A stretch of 64,000 bases of DNA from Microthrixaceae bacterium (GCA_023957975.1 JAMLGM010000001.1:496001-560000), one strand, 5' to 3'. Positions 26,480 through 36,158 are shown, numbered from the stretch's first letter. Numbers and translations are program-made. The notes: generated by a model from the sequence alone, not told the origin.

Positions 26480-28294
26480 ATGATCCTGGTCGACCTCGTC
26501 AAGGTGGGCGCCTCTCGCCCCGGAAAACCGCTGTTCGAGGACCTGTCCCTCACGATCAACACCGGCGACCGCCTCGGCATCGTCGGCATCAACGGGTGCG
26601 GAAAGTCCACGCTCATGCGGGCGATGGCCGGCATCGAATCGCCGGAGTCGGGCGCAGTTCGCTTTGGCAACGGTGTGCGAATAGCGGCTCTGGATCAAGA
26701 GCCGCGGTTCGAGGGCGGAACGGTGCACGAAGCCGCCGGTGCGACATGGGAATCCGACGCGGTGCTCGATCGGCTCGGCATGGGGGCGTACCTCGACGTG
26801 TCGGTCGATCGGCTCTCCGGCGGGCAATCGAAACGCGTGGCCCTCGCCCGTGCGCTGGTGGCCGAGTCGGACCTGCTCATCCTCGACGAGCCGACCAACC
26901 ATCTCGACATCGACGCCATCGCCTGGCTCGAGGAGCGTCTCGAGGCCTACAACGGCGGTCTCGTGATGGTCACCCACGACCGTCACGTGCTCGATCGTGT
27001 CACCAACCGGGTGCTCGAACTCGACCGGGGCCGGGCCTATCTTCACGACGGCGGCTACGACACGTATCTGGAGAACAAGGCAGATCGCGCCGCTCAGGCC
27101 GCACGAGCCGAGGAAGTGCGTAAGAACCTCGCGCGCACCGAGTTGGCGTGGCTGCGGCGTGGGGCCCCTGCGCGTACTTCCAAGCCGAAGCACCGTATCG
27201 CCACGGCAACGGCCATCGTTGAGGGCAGGGCCCAGGCCGAGGCGCGAACCGGAGACCTGCCGCTGCACTTCGGCACGCCGAGGCTGGGCAATGAGGTCGT
27301 GGAACTGCATGACGTCGGGCATCGGTGGGATGAGGGCTCGCCGTGGCTATTCGAACACGTCGATCTGTTGTTGGATCCGCGTGAGCGGCTCGGCCTCGTC
27401 GGCCCGAACGGCACGGGCAAGTCGACCTTGCTCGAAATCGTCGCGGGCCGAATCGATCCGACTGCGGGACGGGTGAAGGTCGGCCAGACCGCGAAGGTCG
27501 GCTATTTCGACCAACGAGGACGTTCCCTCGACCCCGAGGCTCGGGTGCGTGAGGTCGTCGCCGGTCCCAACCGAACGCCGGACTACACCGACGCCGCGTT
27601 GATGGAGGCGTTCTGGTTCGACGGGGATGCCCAATACGCCCCGGTTCGCTTGTTGAGCGGCGGCGAGCGTCGCCGCCTGCAGTTGCTCGTCACCCTCGCC
27701 GAGAAGCCGAACGTGTTGCTGCTCGATGAGCCGACGAACGATCTCGACCTCGACACCTTGCGGGCACTCGAGGACTTCCTCGATGAGTGGCCGGGGGCGC
27801 TCATCGTGGTCAGCCACGACCGTGCCTTTCTCGAGCGCACGGTCGCCGACGTGATCGTCATGGACGGTACCGGCTTCGCTGGCCGTCGTCCGGGCGGGTA
27901 CGCGGCCTACGAGGAGGAGCGTCGAGCCGCCCCGAGGCGCCGAGGTTCGGTCGCCGCAGCGAGAGCCGCCAGTACGACGGGTGGAGGGGGCAAGGCGAGA
28001 GCGTCGAGCGAGACGAAGGCGAGCCGGTCATCGGGCAGCGCCGAAGGTGGCGAGAAACTCCGCAGCCCCTCGACGTTGCGGCATCGGTTCCGAGCGGTGG
28101 AACGCGAGACAGAGACGCTTCAGGCGGAGCGTGATCGGATCAACGCCGAACTGGTGGAACATGCATCGGATCACGTGCGTCTGGCAGGGCTGGCGGCCGA
28201 GTTGCAGGCGGTCGTCGAGGCCCTCGAACCGATCGAGGAGGAGTGGCTGGAGCTGGCCGCCGAGGCCGAGGAACGAGGGCTCGACCTCAGCTGA
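26480..28294 (+). CDS. ABC-F family ATPase (Uup/Ettα-like ribosome-associated)
   Basis: The 604-residue soluble protein has two ATP-binding cassettes: GINGCGKST, LSGGQSKRVALARAL and LLILDEPTNHLD in the first; GPNGTGKST, LSGGERRRLQLLV and LLLDEPTNDLD in the second. An inter-domain linker of about 80 residues and a C-terminal coiled coil (VERETETLQAERDRINAEL) identify ABC-F proteins, which act on ribosomes in translation or antibiotic protection rather than in transport. The Arg/Ser-rich stretch before the coiled coil is typical of Uup-like members. It is convergent with the metallo-hydrolase gene; a perfect palindrome separates them. Confidence 0.93.
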   Translation: MILVDLVKVGASRPGKPLFEDLSLTINTGDRLGIVGINGCGKSTLMRAMAGIESPESGAVRFGNGVRIAALDQEPRFEGGTVHEAAGATWESDAVLDRLGMGAYLDVSVDRLSGGQSKRVALARALVAESDLLILDEPTNHLDIDAIAWLEERLEAYNGGLVMVTHDRHVLDRVTNRVLELDRGRAYLHDGGYDTYLENKADRAAQAARAEEVRKNLARTELAWLRRGAPARTSKPKHRIATATAIVEGRAQAEARTGDLPLHFGTPRLGNEVVELHDVGHRWDEGSPWLFEHVDLLLDPRERLGLVGPNGTGKSTLLEIVAGRIDPTAGRVKVGQTAKVGYFDQRGRSLDPEARVREVVAGPNRTPDYTDAALMEAFWFDGDAQYAPVRLLSGGERRRLQLLVTLAEKPNVLLLDEPTNDLDLDTLRALEDFLDEWPGALIVVSHDRAFLERTVADVIVMDGTGFAGRRPGGYAAYEEERRAAPRRRGSVAAARAASTTGGGGKARASSETKASRSSGSAEGGEKLRSPSTLRHRFRAVERETETLQAERDRINAELVEHASDHVRLAGLAAELQAVVEALEPIEEEWLELAAEAEERGLDLS

Positions 28295-28326
28295 ACCCCG
28301 CTGAACCGCGCCCGCCCCGCCCGCCC

Positions 28327-28386
28327 CGCCTGTTCTCCGATAACCAGTGGTCGTGATCACGACCACTGGTTATCGGAGAACAGGCG
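28327..28386. terminator. Perfect 60-bp palindrome between convergent genes
   Basis: The two 30-base arms (28327-28356 and 28357-28386) are exact reverse complements with no spacer; the centre is TGATCA. It lies between the stop of the ABC-F gene (28294) and that of the MBL hydrolase gene (28399), so a bidirectional terminator is the simplest reading. Perfect, spacer-free palindromes of this length are unusual because they extrude cruciforms and are unstable. Confidence 0.8.
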
Positions 28387-28398
28387 TCTGGGGTGGGC

Positions 28399-29646
28399 TC
28401 AGGTGTCGGGGTTGGACTCCTTGGCCGCCCAGGAGAACACGCCCTTGGCCATGGTCGATCGCTCAACCTCGGCCCGGCGACCGAAGATCGCGGCGCGGGC
28501 GCGGCGCACCTCGACTGAATCCGGCGCGGCGAGCGAGGCCGTTTCGATGAGGTGGCTGGCGAGGCGGAACTCGTCCCCTTCAGCGAGTTCGAGCGCTCGC
28601 TCCACGAGGCGGTCAGCGCCGCCGGCGAGCGCCGCGATCTCCGACGCGACGGCAGCGTCGGGCGCCGGTTTCAGGTTCGCCGGGTTCCCGTCGTACCAGC
28701 CGCCGTAGAGACGCCAGATGTTGCGAACGATGAACTCCGGCTCGTCGTAGACGGGTTGCAGCCAGGGCCGATCCTCCAGATCGGTGGGTGGCCGAACGGT
28801 GGCCAGGATGTCGGTGAGGCGCGCCCCGGCGTTCATCATCTCGATCGTCTGATCGAACAGCGACTCGAGGTAGCGGGCGGTGTCCTCCAACACCGTTCGA
28901 ACCCGTGCGGCTCCGGCGATCGGCAACCCATGGCCGGGAAGCAGATACTCCGGCTCGAGGGCCGCCATCGCCCGAAGCGCAACCGCCCACTCGTCGCAGA
29001 AGCGCTGGACCTTCTGGGGGTTTCCGCAGTTGGGGCTGGCCCAGATGAACAGATCGCCGGTGCACAGCACCTTCTCCTCGGGAATCCACACCCAGGTCGA
29101 ATCGTCGGTCTCGCCGCGATCGTGACGCAGTTGGAGATCGACCGATCCCACCGACGTCGAAGTCGTCGACCGGTAGGTCTCATCCGGATAGCGGTAGTCG
29201 CCCGGGAAGAACGGCGCATCGAGCTGGAACTGACGCTGATTGATGACGCCGTTGTACCCGTTGGTGAGGTCGTAGCGACGAAAGCGATCGGCGACGGCCT
29301 CGTGTGCGATGACCTTCGCCGACCCGTTGCCCTCGGCCTCGAAGAGCTTCACGGCATAGATGTGGTCGACGTGGCCGTGGGTGAACACCGCGGTGCGTAG
29401 CGGGTTGGGTGTCCAGCGTCGGGTTGCGTCGACGATGCCCGGCGCATGCAACGGGCTGCCGGCATCGACGATGCCGAGTTCATCGCCGTCGCGAATGGCG
29501 GTGACGTTGGCGAATGTCTCCATGAACGCAACACGATCCGAGATCGGTTCCAGGGTCGTTTTCGAGGCGATCGACACCGGGTGGTGTTCGGCGATCGACA
29601 AGCGCCCGTCAAGGATCTTCTCCGACGTCTCGAACAAGCTGGTCAT
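28399..29646 (-). CDS. MBL-fold hydrolase, alkyl/aryl-sulfatase-like
   Basis: The 415-residue protein has the metallo-beta-lactamase zinc motif THGHVDH (about residues 89-95), CTGDLFIW, LLPGHG, and a C-terminal block WRLYGGWYDGNPANLKPAP that matches the dimerisation domain of SdsA1-type alkylsulfatases. Such enzymes hydrolyse alkyl sulfate esters; here no obvious signal peptide is present, so it would be cytoplasmic. The sterol-carrier-like C-terminal domain of some sulfatases is missing. Its substrate remains uncertain. Confidence 0.87.
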   Translation of the reverse strand: MTSLFETSEKILDGRLSIAEHHPVSIASKTTLEPISDRVAFMETFANVTAIRDGDELGIVDAGSPLHAPGIVDATRRWTPNPLRTAVFTHGHVDHIYAVKLFEAEGNGSAKVIAHEAVADRFRRYDLTNGYNGVINQRQFQLDAPFFPGDYRYPDETYRSTTSTSVGSVDLQLRHDRGETDDSTWVWIPEEKVLCTGDLFIWASPNCGNPQKVQRFCDEWAVALRAMAALEPEYLLPGHGLPIAGAARVRTVLEDTARYLESLFDQTIEMMNAGARLTDILATVRPPTDLEDRPWLQPVYDEPEFIVRNIWRLYGGWYDGNPANLKPAPDAAVASEIAALAGGADRLVERALELAEGDEFRLASHLIETASLAAPDSVEVRRARAAIFGRRAEVERSTMAKGVFSWAAKESNPDT

Positions 29647-29877
29647 CGTGATACCCCCACGTCGCGTCGTAGCGGTGCCGCGACGACGGTGACCCTAGCG
29701 CTGTGGCTGGACACTTGTCTGGCCTCGGAATCAGTACCTGCGCCGCCGGACGAACCTGTGGGCCATCTTGCCTAACGCAGGCCGAACCCTTGAGAGCACG
29801 GCGTTCGAACGGTACGGTGGAACCGGCTCGCGTCTGTCCCTCAGGCTTGTGTGCGGGCCCGTTCTGGGAGTTGGTTG

Positions 29878-30768
29878 ATGAAGCAGACACATGCGGCCGT
29901 GGCGGGAATCGTTGCGGTGACGGCGTCGTTGGCGTTCGCCGGAGTCGCCGGCGCTCAAGACGGAGACGGGGCGCAGACCGTCGAGAGCACCACCGTCGAG
30001 AGCACCACCGTGGAGTCCAGCACGCCCGATACCACGGCACCCGAGCAGTCGACGTCGTCGACGACGCCCGAGTCGACGGTGCCCGAGCCTGCCTCCCCGA
30101 TCGAGGTGCCCGCCGATGAAGCCCCTCCGGCCGATCCCTTCGAGGTGCTTCGCGGAGTCGATCTCCCAGGTGTGGCGGTGACCTCCGGAACGTTGTCGTT
30201 TCAGGTGTCGTTTTCCGACCAGCCGGCCTCGAGCTGCGGTGGCAACCTCGCCATGTCGGGCGGCGGGATGAACGTCGCGTACGACGAAGCTGGCGGAGTG
30301 GGCGGAGCCTACGGACTGGTGGAGACCGGGTCTGGCACGTTCGGCACCCTGTTCGTCGGGTTCGGTCCGATTCCGGTCGGCGTCGGCATCATCAGCGTCA
30401 GCGACGAGAATTGCGAATTCGACGCCGTCGGCATCGGGACCTACTCGGCCTCGGCTTCGACAGCGGAACTCGCGGGTGTTGGAATCGGGATCCACCCGGG
30501 CGCGTATGAGACGGGCGATTACGTGAGCGAGTTCACCATCACCGCAGGCGTCGGCGCCACAGGTGGTGAGGCCACACTCGATGTCGATCGGCTCGGCGCG
30601 TTCCTGTTGCGCGATCGTCCTGGACTGAATCTGGCGTTGCCAGGATCGCCCTCGGTTCCTGCCACCCCGCCAATGCCTGAGACCCCGGCTGAAACCCCGG
30701 TCGTGCCGGGCGAGCCTCAGACGCCCACGTCGGCCGAGCCGCCAGCCACCGCACCGACCGCACAGTAA
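29878..30768 (+). CDS. Secreted Thr/Pro-rich protein of unknown function
   Basis: The 296-residue product has a signal peptide (MKQTHAAVAG to VAGAQ at about residue 24), then a low-complexity stretch with repeated VESTTVEST units, a middle domain of about 170 residues rich in Gly and Ala with two cysteines (SSCGGNLAMSGGGMN, VSDENCEFD), and a proline-rich tail that may span the wall. GGGAG lies before the ATG at 29878. The middle domain is not recognised. It is alone on its strand, between the sulfatase-like and ACAD genes, and is probably a cell-surface protein. Confidence 0.75.
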   Translation: MKQTHAAVAGIVAVTASLAFAGVAGAQDGDGAQTVESTTVESTTVESSTPDTTAPEQSTSSTTPESTVPEPASPIEVPADEAPPADPFEVLRGVDLPGVAVTSGTLSFQVSFSDQPASSCGGNLAMSGGGMNVAYDEAGGVGGAYGLVETGSGTFGTLFVGFGPIPVGVGIISVSDENCEFDAVGIGTYSASASTAELAGVGIGIHPGAYETGDYVSEFTITAGVGATGGEATLDVDRLGAFLLRDRPGLNLALPGSPSVPATPPMPETPAETPVVPGEPQTPTSAEPPATAPTAQ

Positions 30769-30875
30769 ATGGTGGGCGCCGCTTCCCGGTGACCCAACGT
30801 CTCGACGGGCCAGGGAGCCCGTGAGCCGCACACACGTGCAGGCCCAATTCGGTTTCGCGTTATGGTGCCATCTCT

Positions 30876-32069
30876 ATGGACTTCGATGATTCACCGGAAC
30901 AGGCGGAGTTTCGTCGAGAGGCCCGCGCCTGGCTCGACGCGAACGCGGAGGTGCGCGATGGCGAGTCATCGATGTGGCGCGCGCTCCGCCCACAGAACGA
31001 TGCCGACGATCGCTGGGCGTTGCAGCGGGCGCGGCAGTGGCAGGCGACCAAGTACGGGGGCGGCTACACCGGGTTGCACTGGCCGGTTGAGGTTGGTGGT
31101 CGCGGGCTGAGCCCCCACATTGCGGGTGTGTTTAAGCAAGAGGAGTCCCGCTACGACGTTCCGGCGAACGCGTTTCAGGTCGGCGTGGACATGGTCGGGC
31201 CCACGTTGATCCGCCATGCGTCGAAGGATCTGTGCCGCCGCCACCTCGACACGACGCTGCGTGGCGATGACTTCTGGTGTCAGCTCTTCAGCGAGCCCGG
31301 GGCGGGTTCGGATCTGGCCGGTCTGACCACCCGTGCGTTTCGAGACGGAGACCGCTTCATCGTCAACGGTCAGAAGGTCTGGACGACGACCGCCCACTGG
31401 GCAACCCACGGTCTTCTGTTGGCCCGGACCAATCCTGAGGCACCGAAACACAAAGGGATCACCGCCTTCGTGGTCGACATGTCGACGCCGGGAATCGACA
31501 TTCGGCCGCTACGTCAAGCCGACGGCGCGGAGCACTTCAACGAGGTGTTCCTCACCGACGTGGAGATCCCCGCCGACAACGTCGTCGGAGCGGTTGACGA
31601 TGGCTGGGCGGTGGCCCACACGATGTTGTCGAGTGAACGGTCGGCGATCGCTGGTGGGGGCATGGTCCAGTTCGACGAGATCTTGATGCTGGCGCGAGAC
31701 CGCGACCGCGGCGAGGACCCGCTCGTTCGACAGGACCTCGCGCGCCTGTATTCATATTTCGAGATCTCTCGATTCCTCGGCTATCGGGTGCAGACGGCGC
31801 TGAGCCACGGACGCACACCTGGCCCGGAGAGTTCGGTGATGAAGTTGCACATCAGCCGCCAATACGAATTCGGCGGAGATGTGATGATGTCGATTCTCGG
31901 AGCTGCCGCCATGTCCTGGGGCGACAGCGCTCCGTTCGGCGGGTTCTTCCAAGGGGTTTTCATGGCGCAGTGGGCGCCGAGAATCGGGGGCGGAACGGAC
32001 CAGATTCAACGCAACATCGTCGGTGAGCGAGTACTCGGACTGGCGGGGGAGCCGCGTCGCGATCGTTGA
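30876..32069 (+). CDS. Acyl-CoA dehydrogenase
   Basis: The 397-residue protein has the ACAD N-terminal helix start MDFDDSPEQAEFRREARAWL, FSEPGAGSDLAGLTTRA (FAD/substrate signature), VNGQKVWTTTAHWATHG, and the C-terminal GGGTDQIQRNIVGERVLGL. It belongs to the actinobacterial FadE-type long or branched acyl-CoA dehydrogenases. The usual Glu of the YEGT motif is replaced (GGGT), as in several members. It stands alone on this strand, followed by the convergent transporter gene. Confidence 0.92.
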   Translation: MDFDDSPEQAEFRREARAWLDANAEVRDGESSMWRALRPQNDADDRWALQRARQWQATKYGGGYTGLHWPVEVGGRGLSPHIAGVFKQEESRYDVPANAFQVGVDMVGPTLIRHASKDLCRRHLDTTLRGDDFWCQLFSEPGAGSDLAGLTTRAFRDGDRFIVNGQKVWTTTAHWATHGLLLARTNPEAPKHKGITAFVVDMSTPGIDIRPLRQADGAEHFNEVFLTDVEIPADNVVGAVDDGWAVAHTMLSSERSAIAGGGMVQFDEILMLARDRDRGEDPLVRQDLARLYSYFEISRFLGYRVQTALSHGRTPGPESSVMKLHISRQYEFGGDVMMSILGAAAMSWGDSAPFGGFFQGVFMAQWAPRIGGGTDQIQRNIVGERVLGLAGEPRRDR

Positions 32070-32109
32070 GAGGCGCCCGAGAGGCGCCCCAGATGCGGTC
32101 GGCGAAGCG

Positions 32110-33372
32110 CTACAGCAACCCGAGCGCAACGGCGGACACGACGAGTGCCATCGTTCCGACAAAGTCGACCGAGGCGGTGACCAACGGTGTCCCGTAGGTA
32201 TCGGGGTCGACGTTGAAGCGCCACGCTCCGACGGTTGAGTAGTACGCGAGGGTGGCGACGAACGCGAGGGTTGCGACCGACGCCAGGCAACTCGTGAGCA
32301 ACAACCACCAGAAGCCAGGCGCAGCAGCGTGGCCGGAAAGGTTGGTTGCGAGCCAGGCTCCGAACACGTTGAACACGAGCAGCGGCACGGCGAGCCCGAA
32401 GATGGAGGAGGCATCGAGTCTGGCCTGTGTGCCGGGCATCAACGTCGGTGAGACGAGGCCGATGTGGAGGTTGGTGGCGATGCGGCCACAGAGAATCCCG
32501 CCGAGGGCTCCCGCCGATGACACGAACGCCGGCTGCAGAACGCCGATGGCGGGAACGATGGCCAGCAGGTTCTCCTGGCGCTGCAACACGACGCCGGCGA
32601 ACGCGCTCAGGATCAGTGCGAAAAACAACACCGGAAGCGACTCGCGAAACACCTGACGGGTCAGGTCGAGCGCCGAGCGCCATGTCCAGATGCCGATAAC
32701 AACCGCGGAAACGATGATGAGAAGTCCCAGGAACGAGTCGACGTTGTGGCCACCGACGAGTTGTGCGGCGAGCCACAACGCCGGAATCGTGATGCCGTCG
32801 CCGAGGGTCGACACCGTCGGCGCGACGAGGTAGTCGAGGTCCCACTCGTAACGAACGGCACCGATGGTCAACAGGACGGTCGCGGCGGCGACGACGATCG
32901 ACCCGAGCAGTCCACCGATACCCGACACCATCGTGAGCTCGAGCATCGAAATGTCCTGCGATGTACCGAGGGCCAGCCCGAGCACCTTCGCAATCGCGGC
33001 CAGCACGACGCTCATCACCAGCGTCAGGCTGAACGACACCAACAGGTTCTGGCCGAGTACGGAATCCCGCTTGAACGACACGCGGAAGGTGCCGGTGTGG
33101 ATCGCGGTCGACAGACGGTTGCCGAGGGTTGAAAACACGTTGCCGCGAAGCCCGATTGCGGCCGGAACCATGATCAAAAGCGGTGACAGGTTGTGCCAGG
33201 TGTCCTGAAAGCCGACGAGCATCGCGCCGGCGGCGAAGCTTGTCGTCGAGTTCAGGGCGAGCGCGGAGACGCTTTGGCGCGCGGCGCCCCCGGTCGGACC
33301 GAGTAGGTCGACCAGCCGCCGGGCGAGGCGATCAGGGCGCAACGCCCCCAGTGATCCGTCGGAACGCGCCAT
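32110..33372 (-). CDS. SLC41/MgtE-like divalent-cation transporter
   Basis: The 420-residue membrane protein contains two copies of the MgtE integral-membrane domain, each opening with a proline-rich gate helix: PAAIGLRGNVFSTLGNRL in the first and SAGALGGILCGRIATNL in the second, followed by DLDYLVAPTVSTLGDGITIPAL and NVDPDTYGTPLVTASVDFVG in which the Asp residues are probable cation ligands. This tandem, CBS-less organisation matches the SLC41 family rather than canonical MgtE. It probably moves Mg2+ or a similar ion. Confidence 0.85.
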   Translation of the reverse strand: MARSDGSLGALRPDRLARRLVDLLGPTGGAARQSVSALALNSTTSFAAGAMLVGFQDTWHNLSPLLIMVPAAIGLRGNVFSTLGNRLSTAIHTGTFRVSFKRDSVLGQNLLVSFSLTLVMSVVLAAIAKVLGLALGTSQDISMLELTMVSGIGGLLGSIVVAAATVLLTIGAVRYEWDLDYLVAPTVSTLGDGITIPALWLAAQLVGGHNVDSFLGLLIIVSAVVIGIWTWRSALDLTRQVFRESLPVLFFALILSAFAGVVLQRQENLLAIVPAIGVLQPAFVSSAGALGGILCGRIATNLHIGLVSPTLMPGTQARLDASSIFGLAVPLLVFNVFGAWLATNLSGHAAAPGFWWLLLTSCLASVATLAFVATLAYYSTVGAWRFNVDPDTYGTPLVTASVDFVGTMALVVSAVALGLL

Positions 33373-33428
33373 GGTGCCGCGATGACGTTAGACCCGGCGC
33401 GCCGACCGATCGCGCCAGCGGCGCTTCG

Positions 33429-34865
33429 TCAGCGCCAAGTCAGCACGGTGGCGCGCTCGGCATTGGAGGCGGACAGAAACAGCGAACGGCCAGGAGATGC
33501 TCGCGGGGCTCGAAACTCGACGACGGTGGTGTCGTCGGCCGCTGCTGGAGGGAGGCGACACGCGACGGCATCGCCGGGTTCGGCAGCGGCACACGACGTC
33601 CCGTCCTCGCCGGCACCGTCGGTCGCTCCGCTCAATTCGACAGAATCTGCGGCCTGGGTGGCCGATGGCGTCTGCAGACGAACCGAGACGGTTGCGGCGT
33701 CGCTCGACGCTGACTCGATGAAGCCGACGACGTTCCACGGGGGCCGCTGGATCACCTCGACGGCCGCAGGGTAACGCTGCTGCCATCCGGCGTCGGCAGT
33801 TCCGAACACCCCGGCGCTGGCCTGGGTGCAGGGCCGGTCGGCGAGCGTGATTCCGAGGTAATCCCACCCGATATCGGCGGCGCCCGTGGTGGGGTCGTAC
33901 CGGTGGGTGGAGAGCCGAGCCAACACCCGATAGGACACGCCTTGGTCCAAATCGAAGGTTCGCTGTCGTGCCTCGCTGTCGTAACCGTCGAGTTCGTAGA
34001 CCACGTCGTCGTTGACCAGCGCGCTGGTGGTCGGGCCGACTGCGACGTAGGCCGCATCGCCGAGACCGGCCGCGCACACCTTGTAGGTGCCAGAGGTCGC
34101 CGGCGTGATTTCGGTCAACCATTCATAGGAGCCGACAGCGCTGGATCGCATCGCGTCGGAAAAGCGCTCCAGCACCCGCTCGGAATTCGGATCGAGCGGG
34201 GGACTTCCGCTGGTGCCACAGCCGCTGCTCGGTGATGCCATGTTCGGGCTCCGGGCATCGAGCGCCCAGCAACTCAGGAGCGGGCTACCGGTGATTCCGT
34301 ACCCGAGTGCCCAAGAGCGCTCGCGGATCTCGCCCGCGTTCAGGTCGGCGAGTTGGCTGACCGGAGCGAGGAAGTAGCTGTCGCGTGCTCCCACGGCTGC
34401 GCCGGGGGAGGGCACCGAGAGTCCGACGGTGACGGTGCGTGATTCGCCGCTGCCGAGCGATCCGACCGGACAGATCACCTGCCCGACGTTGAGTTCGCAC
34501 CCAGCGCTGGACGTTGCACGATCGAACACCACATCGTCGCCGAGCTTGAAACGCATCACGACATCGTCGACGGTGCCTCCGCCGCGGTTCCGCACCACAG
34601 CGGAGGCTTGTCGTGTCGCCCCGTCGCGCAGGATCACAGCACCGCTGACGTCTTCCAGGATGAGATCTGACGTGTCGATCGGTGGGACGAACCGTTGGGC
34701 GGTGACGCCCCCACCGCCGGTGTCGGTGACGTTGTCCGCGGACTCCTCGGTTGAGGCCGAGTTGAAGGGGCGGGCGAGCACGACCAACGCGAACGTGCCG
34801 ACGGCGACGGCGGATACGGCGCGTCGGGCTCGGCGGCGCCGACATGAGGTTGAGATTTCGACCAC
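33429..34865 (-). CDS. Secreted/membrane-anchored protein with a CARDB/DUF11-like domain
   Basis: From GTG at 34865, which has AGGAG seven bases upstream, the 478-residue product has an Arg-rich N-terminus and one hydrophobic segment (SAVAVGTFALVVLA). A domain of about 100 residues follows (TRQASAVVRNRGGGTVDDVVMRFKLG...GSGESRTVTVGLSVPSPG) resembling CARDB/DUF11 Ig-like modules. The rest is a beta-rich region with paired cysteines and a PA14-like YELDGYDSEARQRTFDLDQG segment. A TTG start 45 bases upstream is possible but has no ribosome site. It is extracellular; function unknown. Confidence 0.72.
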   Translation of the reverse strand: MVEISTSCRRRRARRAVSAVAVGTFALVVLARPFNSASTEESADNVTDTGGGGVTAQRFVPPIDTSDLILEDVSGAVILRDGATRQASAVVRNRGGGTVDDVVMRFKLGDDVVFDRATSSAGCELNVGQVICPVGSLGSGESRTVTVGLSVPSPGAAVGARDSYFLAPVSQLADLNAGEIRERSWALGYGITGSPLLSCWALDARSPNMASPSSGCGTSGSPPLDPNSERVLERFSDAMRSSAVGSYEWLTEITPATSGTYKVCAAGLGDAAYVAVGPTTSALVNDDVVYELDGYDSEARQRTFDLDQGVSYRVLARLSTHRYDPTTGAADIGWDYLGITLADRPCTQASAGVFGTADAGWQQRYPAAVEVIQRPPWNVVGFIESASSDAATVSVRLQTPSATQAADSVELSGATDGAGEDGTSCAAAEPGDAVACRLPPAAADDTTVVEFRAPRASPGRSLFLSASNAERATVLTWR

Positions 34866-34980
34866 CGGCGCACTCCTCGGGGGCTTCGTCGTGTCGCAGG
34901 TTGCAGTCAAGCGTTGTCGAGGTCGATTGACCAGTTCGTTGGGCGATATTGCCTATCAAGTCGGACCAAACGGCGCCTCT

Positions 34981-35017
34981 TGAACGTGCGTTCAACAATT
35001 ATGGGAACGCGTTCTAG
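34981..35017. promoter_or_regulatory. Tandem TetR/KstR-like operators upstream of the nitronate monooxygenase gene
   Basis: TGAACG-TG-CGTTCA (34981-34994) is a spaced palindrome and GAACGCGTTC (35005-35014, extended to CTAG) is a perfect one; the second shares the AACGCGTT core of the site at 8436. Both lie 26-60 bp before the ATG at 35040, the normal position for repression. Confidence 0.45.
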
Positions 35018-35039
35018 TTCTGTGGTATTCCTTTTCCAT

Positions 35040-36158
35040 ATGAAGAACGAGCTCTGCGAACGCCTCGGGATCGAGTTCCCGATCTTTGCCTTCACTCACT
35101 GTCGCGACGTTGTCGCTGCCGTCTCCAACGCCGGGGGTCTCGGCGTGCTCGGCGCCGTGGGCTACACACCTGAACAGCTCGAAACCGAGCTGGCGTGGAT
35201 CGACGAACACGTCGGTGACAAGCCCTACGGCGTCGACATCGTCATCCCGATGAAGTACGAGGGGATGGACGCCGACATGGATCCCGACGCGCTTCAGGAC
35301 ATGTTGCGCGACATGATCCCCGCCGAGCACCGGGCGTTCGTCAAGAAGCTTCTCGCCGATCACGACGTCCCAGAGCTCCCCGACGGCGAGTATCCCGAAC
35401 TGATCGGTTGGACCGAGGCGACCGCCGGCCCGCAGGTGGAGATCGCGCTGTCGCATCCCAAGGTGAAACTCATCGCCAACGCGCTCGGAACCCCTCCCGC
35501 CGACATCGTCAAGGAGATCCAAGACAGCGGCCGTCTCGTCGCCGCGCTGTGCGGTTCGGTCAAGCACGCGATCGGCCACAAGGAAGCCGGCATCGACATC
35601 GTCATCGCCCAGGGCGGCGAGGGCGGCGGGCACACCGGCGACGTCGGTTCGATCGTGTTGTGGCCACAGGTTGCGGACGCGATCGCCCCGACCCCGATGC
35701 TGGCGGCGGGCGGCATCGGTTCCGGTCGCCAGATGGCAGCTGCCATGGCGATGGGCGCAGCTGGTGTGTGGACCGGATCGTTGTGGCTGACCGTCGAGGA
35801 AGCCGACCTCCCCCCGGCGCAGATGCAACAGCTCCTCGACGCGACCAGCCGTGACACCGTGCGCAGCCGCAGCTTCACCGGCAAGCCGTGCCGGATGCTG
35901 CGCAACGAGTGGACCGACGCGTGGGAGAACCCCGAGAACCCGCAGCCACTCGGCATGCCGCTGCAGTTCATGATCACCGGTGAGGCGGTCGCCCGAGGGC
36001 ACCACTACCCCGAACAGGCGGCGAAGGTGCAGTTCAACCCGGTCGGCCAGGTCGTGGGCATGATGAACAAGGTGCGCCGTACCCGCGACGTCATCTTCGA
36101 GATGGTCGAGGAGTACATCGATGCCTCCGGCCGTCTCCAGGAGTCGTTGTCGGAGTAG
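35040..36158 (+). CDS. Nitronate monooxygenase (NMO/2-nitropropane dioxygenase) family protein
   Basis: The 372-residue TIM-barrel flavoprotein opens MKNELCERLGIEFPIF and shows AAVSNAGGLGVLGAVG, GIDIVIAQGGEGGGHTGDVG (FMN phosphate loop) and MLAAGGIGSGRQMAAAMAMGA. Members oxidise nitronates or, in actinobacteria, often act as FMN reductases/enoyl reductase-like enzymes in lipid pathways. The ATG at 35040 is chosen because it starts the family-like sequence; the upstream frame is open but overlaps the operators. Control by a KstR-like regulator is suggested by the two palindromes. Confidence 0.9.
   Translation: MKNELCERLGIEFPIFAFTHCRDVVAAVSNAGGLGVLGAVGYTPEQLETELAWIDEHVGDKPYGVDIVIPMKYEGMDADMDPDALQDMLRDMIPAEHRAFVKKLLADHDVPELPDGEYPELIGWTEATAGPQVEIALSHPKVKLIANALGTPPADIVKEIQDSGRLVAALCGSVKHAIGHKEAGIDIVIAQGGEGGGHTGDVGSIVLWPQVADAIAPTPMLAAGGIGSGRQMAAAMAMGAAGVWTGSLWLTVEEADLPPAQMQQLLDATSRDTVRSRSFTGKPCRMLRNEWTDAWENPENPQPLGMPLQFMITGEAVARGHHYPEQAAKVQFNPVGQVVGMMNKVRRTRDVIFEMVEEYIDASGRLQESLSE

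Noticed and set aside
23869..26670. 933-residue open frame on the minus strand
   Set aside because: It is antisense to the SDR and amidohydrolase genes, shows no domain and reflects high GC reducing stop codons.
34914..35039. 5' extension of the nitronate monooxygenase frame
   Set aside because: It has no family similarity and covers the operator palindromes.
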